Below are positions 36,705-45,728 of a DNA stretch of 64,000 bases, piece after piece. The first letter of the stretch is position 1, and the number at the start of each line of letters is the position of its first letter. The position numbers and the translations under genes were made by a program. Where the stretch lies: contig JAHHHK010000006.1 of assembly GCA_019359395.1 (NCBI GenBank), positions 62,001-126,000 of the forward strand, read 5' to 3'. The stretch comes from Komarekiella atlantica HA4396-MV6 (GTDB lineage: Bacteria; Cyanobacteriota; Cyanobacteriia; Cyanobacteriales; Nostocaceae). The notes below the pieces were generated by a model that did not search any database, had not been told where the DNA came from, and saw only the letters and a program-made list of their open reading frames with translations.

Positions 36705-37793
36705 ATGAATCAAAGATATTTGTGGACTATTGTCGCCCTGTCTCTGGCTGTTTTGGGAATACCCTCAGTCGGTTGCACTCAAACCACCAAGGTAACTACG
36801 CAAGCTTCCCAAAAATTACCTGCCACTGATGTGGTCAAAGTGGGAGAGTACCAATCCCCAGCAGGGAAACTTACCTCGGATGCGGTGATTACAGAAATTC
36901 ATCCTCACAACATTGGAGAACGTAAGGCGGCAACCCTTTTTATCAAAAATATTCCTGTTCTAACCTTTTTAGGTTCTACACCAGACACAAGTAGTGAAAC
37001 TAAAAAAGTTGGTGAAGTTGGAAATACTGAGGGCGTACAATCGTACGCCCTTATTGCTAGCAACTCATCACAAATGGTGAATATTGGGAAGATTGCGAGT
37101 GTTGACAATGACCCGGTTCATAGAGCAGGTGTACTAGCAGCTAAAATTAACGAGCTGGCCAGGGAAAATGTAGACGCGAGTAAAATTACTGTAAGTTGGA
37201 CAGGAGATAAATCGACCGTTACTGATCAAGCTCAGAACAAAAACACCTCTGTTCAACAGCAGCCTGGCGATCGCTACACTATCAAAGTCAATAGCGAAAA
37301 ATTGGTGGAAATCAACGAAGATACGCGACTTGCAAACACCACCACCACCAAAGATCTAGCACAAGATGCATTACAAGCAACAAACCGGATGCGGAGACTC
37401 TTAGGTAATGCATCTCCCTTAAATGCAGTTGCCAACTTACCAGTACGCCTACCATCAATACCAAAGTTTCCACAAGAGATTGCCGTTGGAAGAGTGCGAA
37501 TGAACTTCCGAGGCATGGCTTCTTTTTACGGCTATGATGGTTCTGGTAATAAAACTGCTAGTGGTCAGAGATTCAATCCAGAAGGAATGACTGCTGCCCA
37601 TCGTAGCTTACCCTTTGGCACAAAAGTCCGTGTTACCAACACTCGTAATGGTCGTTCTGTAGTATTGCGGATTAATGACCGAGGCCCATACATTCGAGGG
37701 CGCATCATTGACGTATCTACTGGTGCAGCTCGGATTTTAGGAATGATGGGCAGTGGTGTAGCACCAGTGCAGATTGAAGTTTTGGGAAGATAA
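36705..37793 (+). CDS. rlpA: RlpA-like septal ring lytic transglycosylase family protein
   Basis: 362 residues. The N-terminus has a hydrophobic signal ending SVGC (Cys24), a possible lipobox. The middle (30-260) is a poorly conserved region typical of cyanobacterial members. The C-terminal 95 residues are the double-psi barrel: GMASFYGYDGSGNKTASG with Gln/Arg, MTAAHRSLPFGTKVRVTN, VLRINDRGPYIRGRIIDVS. RlpA cleaves stem-less glycan strands at the septum; the Asp in INDRGP is retained. No SPOR domain. Confidence 0.85.
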   Translation: MNQRYLWTIVALSLAVLGIPSVGCTQTTKVTTQASQKLPATDVVKVGEYQSPAGKLTSDAVITEIHPHNIGERKAATLFIKNIPVLTFLGSTPDTSSETKKVGEVGNTEGVQSYALIASNSSQMVNIGKIASVDNDPVHRAGVLAAKINELARENVDASKITVSWTGDKSTVTDQAQNKNTSVQQQPGDRYTIKVNSEKLVEINEDTRLANTTTTKDLAQDALQATNRMRRLLGNASPLNAVANLPVRLPSIPKFPQEIAVGRVRMNFRGMASFYGYDGSGNKTASGQRFNPEGMTAAHRSLPFGTKVRVTNTRNGRSVVLRINDRGPYIRGRIIDVSTGAARILGMMGSGVAPVQIEVLGR

Positions 37794-38028
37794 TTATTAG
37801 GGGCTGGGGACTGGGGACTAGGAGAAAATATTGAACAGGTATCTTCTTTGTTTCTCCCCCTCTACTTGTCTATTCCTAATACCCAATCCCTACTTAATCC
37901 CAAATCTCCAATCCCTAATCCTTAATCCCAATCCCCGATCGCTTAATTCCCCTAGTTCAAACATCTCTTTCCCCCATTTCAGATATAAACTAACTGGGAA
38001 GAGGCTCAAGAAGAACTAGGGGTATTTT

Positions 38029-39630
38029 GTGCGCCTGCTGACAACAGTTGCAGCTTTACGCTGCTATTTAACTAAACGCTGCTTAGAAAACAAGCTGATT
38101 GTGCCAGAGGATCTGGTGCTAGATGAAGCCACTAGTTGGCAACAGACGGCAGTTGGTCTGGTACCGACGATGGGAAATTTGCATCAAGGTCATTTAAGCT
38201 TGATTCAACGGGCGCGGCAAGAAAATTCTATGGTGATTGTCAGTATTTTTGTCAATCCCCTGCAATTCGCTCCCAACGAGGACTATCAACGCTATCCCCG
38301 CACTTTAGAGCAAGATCGACAACTTTGTGAACAAGCTGGGGTAAATGCAATTTTTGCGCCTACTCTGGAAGAAATGGCAGTTCCCCAGAAGAGTATACAA
38401 GAATCAGAGGTTACACAAGTTATCCCCCCATCTGCTATGATAACAAGCTTGTGTGGTCGTTCTCGGCTAGGTCACTTTCAGGGTGTCGCTACGATTGTGA
38501 CCAAACTTTTCAACTTGGTACAGCCTGACCGAGCCTATTTTGGTCAAAAGGATGGTCAGCAGTTGGCAATTATTAAACGGCTGGTAGCTGATTTAAATTT
38601 GCCAATAGAGATTATTGGTTGTCCAACGGTGCGAGAAGCGTCGGGTTTGGCCTTGAGTTCTCGCAATCAATATTTGACTGCAACAGAAAAAGAGCAAGCG
38701 GCGGTGTTATATCGCGGTTTGCAACGAGCTGAAGCGGCATTCAAGGCAGGCGATCGCAATAGCAGCAAGTTGATAGCAATGGTACAGCAAGAAGTGGCAA
38801 TGGTCAGCAAGGTCTTGGTGGAATATATTGAATTGGTTGAACCGACTACGTTGATGACTTTAGAAAAAATTGAGGAGGAAGGAATGCTGGCGATCGCAGC
38901 TCGTCTTGGTTCTACACGTTTGATTGACAATACCATCTTGTGCGATCGCCAGCCCATCATCGCTATTGATGGCCCAGCTGGCGCGGGAAAATCTACGGTG
39001 GCTCGTCAAGTTGCAACAGAGCTAGGTCTAGTGTACTTAGATTCTGGAGCAATGTACCGCGCTATCACCTGGCTGGTGTTGCAAAAAGGTATTGCGATTG
39101 ATGATGAGTGTGCGATCGCCGAATTAGCTAACCAATGTGAAATTAAACTGATTCCTAGCGAAGATTTACAATCTCCGGTGCGGGTTTGGATTAATAATAT
39201 TGATGTTACGCAAGCAATTCGCAGTATTGAGGTGACATCCAACGTATCTGCAATAGCGGCACAAAACGCTGTGCGTCAAGCACTGGTCGAACAACAACAT
39301 ACTTGGGGTAAAAAAGGTGGTTTGGTTGCTGAAGGACGAGACATCGGCACTCACGTATTCCCCGATGCCGAACTGAAGATATTCTTAACCGCTTCTGTTA
39401 GTGAACGCGCACGTCGCCGCCAGCAAGACTTTAATAAACAAGGTCAACCCAAAGTAAGTTTAGAACAGCTAGAACGGGACATTGCTGAACGTGACTGGAA
39501 AGATAGCACTCGCAAAGTTTCTCCTTTGCAAAAAGCAGCAGATGCGATTGAAGTTCAAACTGATGGTCTGAACGTATCTGAAGTCACAGCGCAAATTGTT
39601 AACTACTATCAGCAACGTTTATCTCAGTAG
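38029..39630 (+). CDS. panC/cmk: Bifunctional pantoate-beta-alanine ligase / cytidylate kinase
   Basis: 533 residues, starting at GTG. Residues 1-300 are PanC: VPTMGNLHQGHLSLI (HxGH site), FVNPLQFAPNEDYQRYPR, FGQKDGQQLAII, SSRNQYLT; it condenses pantoate and beta-alanine for coenzyme A. Residues 305-530 are CMP kinase: P-loop AIDGPAGAGKST, YLDSGAMYRAI, VAEGRDIGTHVFPDA, and RRRQQDF; it makes CDP and dCDP. This fusion is characteristic of cyanobacteria. Confidence 0.95.
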   Translation: MRLLTTVAALRCYLTKRCLENKLIVPEDLVLDEATSWQQTAVGLVPTMGNLHQGHLSLIQRARQENSMVIVSIFVNPLQFAPNEDYQRYPRTLEQDRQLCEQAGVNAIFAPTLEEMAVPQKSIQESEVTQVIPPSAMITSLCGRSRLGHFQGVATIVTKLFNLVQPDRAYFGQKDGQQLAIIKRLVADLNLPIEIIGCPTVREASGLALSSRNQYLTATEKEQAAVLYRGLQRAEAAFKAGDRNSSKLIAMVQQEVAMVSKVLVEYIELVEPTTLMTLEKIEEEGMLAIAARLGSTRLIDNTILCDRQPIIAIDGPAGAGKSTVARQVATELGLVYLDSGAMYRAITWLVLQKGIAIDDECAIAELANQCEIKLIPSEDLQSPVRVWINNIDVTQAIRSIEVTSNVSAIAAQNAVRQALVEQQHTWGKKGGLVAEGRDIGTHVFPDAELKIFLTASVSERARRRQQDFNKQGQPKVSLEQLERDIAERDWKDSTRKVSPLQKAADAIEVQTDGLNVSEVTAQIVNYYQQRLSQ

Positions 39631-39668
39631 TAATCATTGCCATTTTCTATTGGTTTTTAGTTAAATGT

Positions 39669-39696
39669 AATGGTGAGTTACCCCCCACTCACCATT
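39669..39696 (+). terminator. Hairpin after panC/cmk
   Basis: 9-bp perfect arms aatggtgag and ctcaccatt with a 10-base loop, 39 bp past the stop; followed by tataaaaat, without a strong T-run. Confidence 0.5.
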
Positions 39697-39913
39697 ATAA
39701 AAATATTCAAAAAAAGTTATATTTGATGGCTGTGGAATTGACTATATTCAATTTAAGACAAGCCTTTTATCAAATATCTGAGTTTACTTAAATATTAATT
39801 CTTCTGGCTTTAGGACTATTAATAAAAATATAATTAATACTACTAATGATATAGGTATCAGAGCTAGTGAATTAGCTAGAAAGTGGAAAGCACTTATGCT
39901 AGGAATTTACACT

Positions 39914-40528
39914 ATGGCATTTGAACTTCCCCCTTTACCCTACAACTATAATGCTTTGGAGCCATATATTGATACTGAAACTATGCGATTGCATCATGAT
40001 AAGCATCACCAAGCTTATGTCACTAATGTAAACGCAGCCTTGGAAAAACATCCAGAACTGAATTCAAAAAGCATTGAAGATTTAGTAATTGGTCTTAATA
40101 GTTTACCACAAGATATTATGACAACAATGCGTAATAATGGTGGTGGACATATTAATCACACAATGTTTTGGCAAATTATGAAACCTAATGGTGGTGGTGA
40201 ACCAATAGGTGCGATCGCAGATGTTATTAACGACAACTTTGGCGACTTTGAAACTTTCAAACAGCGCTTTAATGATGCTGGAGCAAAACAATTTGGTAGT
40301 GGCTGGGTTTGGCTAGTTCGCACTCCTGATAGCAAATTTGAAGTCACCAGTACGCCTAACCAAGATAGTCCAAAAACATCTGGTAGTTTCCCAATTATGG
40401 GTAATGATGTTTGGGAACACGCCTATTATCTCAAATATCAAAACCGCCGTCCCGAATATCTGAAACAGTGGTGGAACGTTGTCAACTGGGACGAAATTAA
40501 CAAACGGTTGCAGATGTCAACACAGTGA
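39914..40528 (+). CDS. sodA: Superoxide dismutase, Mn type, without membrane anchor
   Basis: 204 residues from the ATG at 39914, preceded by TAGGA; an ATG at 39896 would add six. The metal ligands are in [17 protein letters not shown] and DVWEHAYY. Gln in STPNQDSP is the outer-sphere Gln of manganese enzymes, whereas Fe enzymes carry it earlier. There is no N-terminal membrane helix, unlike the anchored SodA of Anabaena 7120. It lies 356 bp before an iron-type SOD gene. Confidence 0.9.
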   Translation: MAFELPPLPYNYNALEPYIDTETMRLHHDKHHQAYVTNVNAALEKHPELNSKSIEDLVIGLNSLPQDIMTTMRNNGGGHINHTMFWQIMKPNGGGEPIGAIADVINDNFGDFETFKQRFNDAGAKQFGSGWVWLVRTPDSKFEVTSTPNQDSPKTSGSFPIMGNDVWEHAYYLKYQNRRPEYLKQWWNVVNWDEINKRLQMSTQ

Positions 40529-40568
40529 ATAGCTGGGCAAAAATAAAACAAAATATGCAATTTCATCA

Positions 40569-40607
40569 AGCAGCGCCTTGTTCTAGTTTTTAAAGCACGG
40601 CGCTGCT
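40569..40607. repeat. Inverted repeat agcagcgcc / ggcgctgct
   Basis: 9-bp perfect arms with a 21-base loop in the 356-bp gap between the two SOD genes, 40 bp past the Mn-SOD stop. May end the first transcript. Confidence 0.5.
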
Positions 40608-40884
40608 GTCGCGTCTCTACTTGACACTATTTGCTATTTGGACTCTTTCTATGAGCCATTATTGATGAGCTATTAGCAGTTTTTATTTATAATTATTAAT
40701 TTCTATTGATTTGACTTATTGGTAAAGTACTTTGCCTTCATCTTCACTTTGGTAGTAGAATGACGATGTTAAGTTTTATATCCCAGTATTTAAAGATATA
40801 AAACTACCGAACACTAAAGCTGCAATTTCCTAAGCTTCTCCAATAGCTTTAAACTGGAAAACGGTAAAGAGAGGATTTCACAAA

Positions 40885-41487
40885 ATGGCATTTAAACAGC
40901 CCCCCCTACCCTACGACTTTAATGCTCTAGAGCCGTATGGCATGAAAGGTGAGACTTTCGAGTATCACTATGGCAAGCATCACAAAGCCTATGTAGACAA
41001 CCTAAACAAACTCACTGAAGGTACAGAACTTGCTGATAAGTCTCTAGAAGAAGTAATTCAAACTTCCTTCAAAGACTCCTCCAAGACGGGAATCTTCAAC
41101 AACGCTGCCCAAGTTTGGAATCATACCTTCTTCTGGAACTCCTTGAAGCCTTCCGGTGGTGGCGCACCCACAGGTGATCTCGCAGCCAAGATTGATAAGG
41201 ATTTTGGTAGCTTTGACAAATTTAAGGAAGAATTTTCTAACGCTGCTGCAACTCAATTTGGTAGCGGATGGGCTTGGTTGATTGATGATGGTGGCACTCT
41301 GAAGGTGATCAAAACACCGAATGCTGAGAACCCCCTGGCTCATGGTAAAAAGGCGCTCCTAACCTTGGATGTTTGGGAACACGCCTACTACATCGACTAC
41401 AGAAATGCTCGTCCAGCATTCATCAAGAATTTCTTGGATCAGTTAGTAAACTGGGACTTCGCTAATGAAAACTTAGCCAAAGCTTAA
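40885..41487 (+). CDS. sodB: Superoxide dismutase, Fe type
   Basis: 200 residues after an agagga ribosome site. The iron-type signature AAQVWNHTFFW carries the Gln that contacts the metal-bound solvent, and TPNAENP lacks the manganese-type Gln. Ligands are in YHYGKHHKAYVDNLN, WNHTFFW and [11 protein letters not shown]. It is the cytosolic FeSOD of heterocystous cyanobacteria. Confidence 0.94.
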   Translation: MAFKQPPLPYDFNALEPYGMKGETFEYHYGKHHKAYVDNLNKLTEGTELADKSLEEVIQTSFKDSSKTGIFNNAAQVWNHTFFWNSLKPSGGGAPTGDLAAKIDKDFGSFDKFKEEFSNAAATQFGSGWAWLIDDGGTLKVIKTPNAENPLAHGKKALLTLDVWEHAYYIDYRNARPAFIKNFLDQLVNWDFANENLAKA

Positions 41488-41576
41488 TTGGCTACTAGTT
41501 GTAAACTGATTGTAACAGTGGCTTTGACCGAGCTTAGTAAAGCTTAGACAATTAGTTAATTTATCAATATTGTCAG

Positions 41577-41605
41577 CAGTCACGACTAGTATCGTGGCTG
41601 TTTTT
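41577..41605 (+). terminator. Rho-independent terminator after sodB
   Basis: Arms cagtcacga and tcgtggctg (one G-U pair) with a 6-base loop, followed by ttttt, 90 bp past the sodB stop. Confidence 0.7.
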
Positions 41606-41687
41606 GATTGGTTGGGCATATAGGAAATGGGTAAAGAGGCAACAGACAGCAGATAGGTAGTGATATTAAAAGCAAAATATCAAATAT

Positions 41688-41894
41688 ATGGATAGCGAAG
41701 AACTAGCGCAATACATCGAAGCAACAAATAGCATTTCCAAACCTTGGCTATTAGTACAACTACGCCTTAAGAAGCTGCAAGAGCGTCGAGCCTCCTTATC
41801 AGCAGATACCTATGCCGAAGAACTAGAAGATATTTACCAAGACTTGATGAATTTGGGGGAATGGTGGCGAGGCATTGAAGATGAAGTATTCTAA
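41688..41894 (+). CDS. Conserved small cyanobacterial protein, unknown
   Basis: 68 residues, charged and helical (ELAQYIEATNSISKPWLLV, LKKLQERRASL), with a Trp-Trp pair near the C-terminus (GEWWRGIEDEVF). The composition and amphipathic helices look like a genuine protein, and it has the appearance of a conserved cyanobacterial hypothetical. No known domain. Confidence 0.6.
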   Translation: MDSEELAQYIEATNSISKPWLLVQLRLKKLQERRASLSADTYAEELEDIYQDLMNLGEWWRGIEDEVF

Positions 41895-41962
41895 TAAGTC
41901 AAGAGTCAGCAGTCTATTGTCTAAATTCCAAAGTCCCAAGAAATTAATTTTTGCCCTTGACT

Positions 41963-42022
41963 CTTGTACAGACGCGATTAATCACGCTCTTGTACAGACG
42001 CGATTAATCGCGTCTCTACTTT
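41963..42022. repeat. Two tandem copies of the cagacgcgattaatc palindrome
   Basis: Two units beginning cttgtacagacgcgattaatc follow one another in the 155-bp gap before purM; the second has the full gacgcgattaatcgcgtc core. Same family as 27916-28039 and 61456-61483. Confidence 0.75.
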
Positions 42023-42049
42023 TGACCATTGACTATTGACTAAAATCTT

Positions 42050-43078
42050 ATGGATTATCGGGATGCAGGCGTTGATGTTGAAGCTGGTCGAGGCTTCGTA
42101 GATAAAATTCGTAATTTAGTTCACAGCACTTTTAGACCGGAAGTAATTGGCGGACTGGGTGGTTTTGGTGGCTGCTTTCAACTACCAGGGGGTTTTAAGG
42201 AACCAGTATTGGTTTCCGGGACAGATGGTGTGGGTACAAAGCTCAAAATTGCTCACATCCTCAATCGTCATGACAGCGTTGGCATTGATTTAGTGGCGAT
42301 GTGCGTAAACGATGTGCTGACATCTGGCGCAGAACCGCTGTTTTTTTTGGATTATGTGGCAACAGGTAAGCTAGACAAAGAGCAGTTAACTCAGGTGGTG
42401 GCGGGTATAGCCTCTGGGTGTCAGCAAGCGGGTTGTGCCTTACTGGGAGGAGAAACGGCAGAAATGCCTGGTTTCTACCAACTGGGTGAGTATGACTTGG
42501 CTGGTTTTTGTGTAGGAATTGTGGAAAAAAGCCGGATGCTGGATGGTTCCCAGCCACAAGTAGGGGATGTAGCGATCGCTCTTGCTAGTACTGGTGTACA
42601 CAGTAATGGTTTGAGTTTAGTACGAAAGATTGTCAGCGATCGCGGGTTTTCTTGGAGTGACCGCCCAGAATCTTTAAATGGTGAAACTATCGGCGAAACT
42701 TTTCTCAAACCCACGCGCATCTACGTCAAACCCGTTCTAGCAGCACTGCAAGCAGGGTTGGACATTCACGGTATGGCTCACATCACAGGTGGTGGATTGC
42801 CAGAAAATTTGCCCAGATGCTTAGGGAAGGGTGAAGCGATTAAAATTGACCCCAGCAGTTGGACTATTCCCCCCGCATTTCAATGGCTAGCTGAAGCTGG
42901 AGCGGTCAGTCCTGAAGCCATGTACAATACATTTAATATGGGCATTGGATTTGTACTGTTGATGCCACCTCATCAGGTAGAGCAGACAATTACCCACTTT
43001 CAATCACAGGATATTCCTACTTATGTAATTGGTGAAGTCATTACTGGTTCGGGTGAATTAGTGGGATTATCTACATGA
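42050..43078 (+). CDS. purM: Phosphoribosylformylglycinamidine cyclo-ligase
   Basis: 342 residues, the usual PurM length. The start [65 protein letters not shown] and the C-terminal [13 protein letters not shown] with FNMGIGFV are all present. The enzyme closes the imidazole ring to give aminoimidazole ribonucleotide with ATP. Confidence 0.96.
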   Translation: MDYRDAGVDVEAGRGFVDKIRNLVHSTFRPEVIGGLGGFGGCFQLPGGFKEPVLVSGTDGVGTKLKIAHILNRHDSVGIDLVAMCVNDVLTSGAEPLFFLDYVATGKLDKEQLTQVVAGIASGCQQAGCALLGGETAEMPGFYQLGEYDLAGFCVGIVEKSRMLDGSQPQVGDVAIALASTGVHSNGLSLVRKIVSDRGFSWSDRPESLNGETIGETFLKPTRIYVKPVLAALQAGLDIHGMAHITGGGLPENLPRCLGKGEAIKIDPSSWTIPPAFQWLAEAGAVSPEAMYNTFNMGIGFVLLMPPHQVEQTITHFQSQDIPTYVIGEVITGSGELVGLST

Positions 43079-43416
43079 GAGATGATTTTTACACATTAAA
43101 TTAGAGGTTTGCTTGAGGCTTAGTAGAGAGAATAACTCTACAAGCCTGAACTTTACTCAGTTATTCAGCAAATTTAATAACAGTATTTAAAAGTATTATT
43201 AACAATATTTTTTACTAAGCCTTATCAGAGCAATCGAAAATGCTCATAACCGTCTGCGTTTAGATTTGCTAACGTAGTCTTAACATATTGAAAAAATTCG
43301 CTCATGAAGCTGAGAAATTAATTACCAACACTAATTTATCGTGCTGGTTATCTCTCATCTGGTAAGTTTGAGATGTTGGTGTATTAAAAATTACGTATTT
43401 TTCTTCAAAGAGGGTT
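43079..43416. other. 338-bp gap before the PHP gene, no feature seen
   Basis: AT-rich sequence with no convincing coding signal or strong palindrome; probably the promoter region of the PHP gene. Confidence 0.5.
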
Positions 43417-44103
43417 ATGGCTGTAAATTTTGCCCGGACTACTGCTTCCACAGAGCTTTTGAAACAAATATTCCAGAACATTGATGCACAGAGTTGTCCG
43501 AGGTTATTCAACTTCCACATGCACACCGTCTACTCGGATGGCAGATTACAGCCCAGTGGATTAATGGAGCAAGCGATCGCTATTGGTCTAAAAGGATTCG
43601 CGATCACTGACCATCATAGTATTGCTGGCTATCAACTGGCACAAGCTTGGTTAGAAGATTGGAAGTGGAATAACCCTGGCGCAAGCACTCCTCACCTATG
43701 GAGTGGCGTGGAAATCAATGCCAACCTTTTGGACATAGAAGTTCACATTTTGGCTTATGCTTTCGAGCTAGAACACCCTAGTATAAAACCCTATCTGCAA
43801 AGAAAGGCTACTACAGGTAAAGAATATCAGGCAAGTAACGTGATTGCAGCTGTTCACGAAGCTGGAGGATTAGCGGTACTTGCTCATCCGGCTCGTTACA
43901 AGCGATCGCATTTCGACTTAATTCCAGCAGCAGCCCAAAAAGGTATCGATGGCGTTGAAACTTTCTACGCCTACAATAATCCTAACCCTTGGCAACCCAG
44001 CCCCTTGGAATCACAGCAAATGCAAAAGTTATCTAGTGAATACTCTCTTTTCAATACATGTGGTACTGATACCCACGGTTTAAGCCTGCTACAACGGTTG
44101 TAA
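43417..44103 (+). CDS. PHP-domain phosphoesterase
   Basis: 228 residues. Metal-binding motifs of the PHP family are FNFHMHTVYSDG (HxH), ITDHHSIAGY, the acidic SGVEIN, LAVLAHPARY and CGTDTHG at the C-terminus. Related stand-alone PHP proteins hydrolyse nucleoside 3',5'-bisphosphates or phosphoesters (YciV/RnmAM type), though this one is shorter. It is the last ordinary gene before the CRISPR-type repeat region. Confidence 0.85.
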   Translation: MAVNFARTTASTELLKQIFQNIDAQSCPRLFNFHMHTVYSDGRLQPSGLMEQAIAIGLKGFAITDHHSIAGYQLAQAWLEDWKWNNPGASTPHLWSGVEINANLLDIEVHILAYAFELEHPSIKPYLQRKATTGKEYQASNVIAAVHEAGGLAVLAHPARYKRSHFDLIPAAAQKGIDGVETFYAYNNPNPWQPSPLESQQMQKLSSEYSLFNTCGTDTHGLSLLQRL

Positions 44104-44183
44104 ACCAGAGCTTTGATCGCTTCAGCTGATTGAGGGTCAGGTTCCAGAATCAACAACCCCTGATTCAAGATTAAAACCTGCGC

Positions 44184-44220
44184 CTCAAGTTGCTGAATAG
44201 AGATTTTGGGTAATTAGAAT
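44184..44220 (+). repeat. Possible degenerate CRISPR-type repeat
   Basis: Aligned without gaps, 24 of 37 positions match the repeat at 44231, nearly all in the last 25 bases (aatag-gattttggg-taatt). The 5' third has lost similarity, and only 10 bp separate it from the intact copy. It could be a decayed copy or chance in AT-rich DNA. Confidence 0.3.
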
Positions 44221-44230
44221 CTTGCTCAAA

Positions 44231-44267
44231 GTTTCAATCCCTAATAGGGATTTTAAGTAATTGCAAT
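44231..44267 (+). repeat. CRISPR-type repeat, copy 1
   Basis: 37 bp starting gtttcaatccctaataggg and ending aagtaattgcaat. The inner aatccct/agggatt arms and the gtttcaatccc start are typical of cyanobacterial CRISPR repeats. The next intact copy is 925 bp away. Confidence 0.75.
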
Positions 44268-44407
44268 TCCCGTACTGCGTTGATGGCATCGTTTACGAGT
44301 ACAGGTTTGGCATTCAGGAAATATGCTGTTTTCAAGCTAGAATTCCACGGAATGTTTATCTAGATTTAGAATATGATGTTTCTAGAGCCAGAAACTAAAA
44401 ACTGAAA

Positions 44408-44791
44408 ATGACAGCATATGCCCTAAATTTACCTGACCAATTGAAGCATGAAATTGAGCAATTAGCTCAAAGTCAGGGTATCTCGCTTGACCAATTTATT
44501 CTGTGGGCTGTAACAGAAAAAGTAAGTACCCTGAAAGCATCTTTTCCACAAATTGCTTATCGTCAGGGGGCAAATGGGCAACTTGTACCAGTCATCAAAG
44601 GAACGGGAATTCGAGTGCAGACTGTGGCCATTGCTTCCCAAAAATGGGGTATGAGTCCAAGCCAGATTGCTCATGAGTATGAGGTTACTGAGGCACAGAT
44701 AAGAGAAGCTCTGAGTTTTTATACAGTAAATAAGGGGCAAATTGACGCTGAGATCGCTTCTGAGCAATCTTTAGAAATTGCCAATGGTTAA
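44408..44791 (+). CDS. DUF433 antitoxin of a type II toxin-antitoxin pair
   Basis: 127 residues. The first 45 residues resemble a short ribbon-helix-helix-like segment (LPDQLKHEIEQLAQSQGISLDQFILWAVTEK). Residues 55-115 are DUF433 with PVIKGTGIRVQTVAIASQKWGMSPSQIAHEYEVTEAQIREALSFY. The toxin gene starts 8 bp before this stop, the usual coupled arrangement. The module lies wholly between two intact CRISPR-type repeats. Confidence 0.85.
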   Translation: MTAYALNLPDQLKHEIEQLAQSQGISLDQFILWAVTEKVSTLKASFPQIAYRQGANGQLVPVIKGTGIRVQTVAIASQKWGMSPSQIAHEYEVTEAQIREALSFYTVNKGQIDAEIASEQSLEIANG

Positions 44792-45140
44792 ACTCAAGCT
44801 TCATCTGGATGCAGATACCTCTAGTAAATCGCTGCATTCAGCATTGGTGTCTAAAGGGCATGATGTCACTCGTACTCCAAACGACTGGATGCCTTTAGAT
44901 GCTAGTGATGAAACTCAATTATTACGCTCAACTGCTCAGGGCAGAAGTATCTTTACTTTCAACGTGAGAGACTTTATTGTTCTAGGGCAACAGTATCCTC
45001 AACATGGCGGTATTATCCTTGCTGCTCAGAATAGTTGGTCACTTTCAGATTTGATTGTGGCATTAGATCGCCTATTATCTGAGGCAGAAGCAACAGATTG
45101 GATTGGTCAGGTAGATTGGCTCAATCGGTGGCGTAAGTAA
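44784..45140 (+). CDS. DUF5615 PIN-like toxin
   Basis: 118 residues from the ATG at 44784. Acidic residues of the PIN-like fold are visible: LHLDADTSSK near the start, DASDETQLLRSTAQGRSIFTFNVRDF in the middle. Such proteins are predicted ribonucleases neutralised by DUF433 partners. The last codon and stop (AAG TAA) lie in aagtaattgcaat, the exact 13-base end of the CRISPR-type repeat. Confidence 0.85.
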   Translation: MVKLKLHLDADTSSKSLHSALVSKGHDVTRTPNDWMPLDASDETQLLRSTAQGRSIFTFNVRDFIVLGQQYPQHGGIILAAQNSWSLSDLIVALDRLLSEAEATDWIGQVDWLNRWRK

Positions 45141-45148
45141 TTGCAATT
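45136..45148 (+). repeat. Partial CRISPR-type repeat end (13 bp)
   Basis: aagtaattgcaat is identical to the final 13 bases of the 37-bp repeat and overlaps the toxin stop codon. A 44-bp stretch (45149-45192), within the CRISPR spacer range, separates it from the intact copy at 45193. This suggests an older repeat-spacer-repeat unit cut by the arrival of the toxin-antitoxin segment. Confidence 0.45.
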
Positions 45149-45192
45149 AATTTGCAATGAGGATCTAGTCTACGCAGTGGAAATCCTAACGG

Positions 45193-45229
45193 GTTTCAAT
45201 CCCTAATAGGGATTTTAAGTAATTGGAAT
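45193..45229 (+). repeat. CRISPR-type repeat, copy 2
   Basis: Differs from copy 1 at one base (ttggaat instead of ttgcaat). The last base is also the final base of the stop codon of the minus-strand phage-like fragment. Confidence 0.75.
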
Positions 45230-45642
45230 CAAGAGGCAATAGCTGTTCCCAACGCACAAAATAAACTTTTCCCTGGCGCAAGATGCAATCCAGTATTGGG
45301 ACTTGGTAATATACTTAGCAATGTGAATGTAATTGGTGCAACTGCCGCCACATTAGAGGTAGCGCTGACAGCAGGCAAAGTCACTTCATTCTCTAGGAAA
45401 TAATCTGTGTCCTCCTCTGCTTGCTGTGTCCACAATCGCACAACCGTAGCTACGTTATCCCCTAGGTGATGCACATCAATGCTATGGATAATAGAGCCAT
45501 TATCCCCAGCATCTCCAAGTAGTACAGGTGTTTGAGTTTTGATATTGCGTGGGACTACTTGCTCTAAAAGCTTGACTCGCCACCGGATAACCTCATGGGG
45601 ATAAACTGGCTGGGTATTGGGGCTGAACGTAACAGTTGCCAT
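45229..45642 (-). CDS. Phage-structural-like protein, truncated at a CRISPR-type repeat
   Basis: 137 residues. The pattern NGSIIHSIDVHHLGDNVATVVRL, then YFLENEVTLPA and APGKSLFCALGTAIAS, resembles small tail or virion proteins, in which the ALGTAxA segment is usually followed by a GW...GGDY-like end. Here the frame stops (TGA) exactly at the edge of repeat copy 2, so the last 10-15 residues are missing. It diverges from the secreted-protein gene at 45729. Phage origin is inferred from motif memory, not a search. Confidence 0.5.
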   Translation of the reverse strand: MATVTFSPNTQPVYPHEVIRWRVKLLEQVVPRNIKTQTPVLLGDAGDNGSIIHSIDVHHLGDNVATVVRLWTQQAEEDTDYFLENEVTLPAVSATSNVAAVAPITFTLLSILPSPNTGLHLAPGKSLFCALGTAIAS

Positions 45643-45728
45643 TACAGAAACTTCACAAGAACATCCCTATAATTCCTAATGCCTCCAGGCTAACGCCTGA
45701 GTAAAAATGAAGTTTTAGGAAATGAATT

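Noticed and set aside
44104-44230. Minus-strand coding-like fragment (QQLEAQ...EPDPQSAEAIKAL) just past the PHP gene
   Set aside because: About 35 residues without start or known family; could be a gene remnant, but too short to call.
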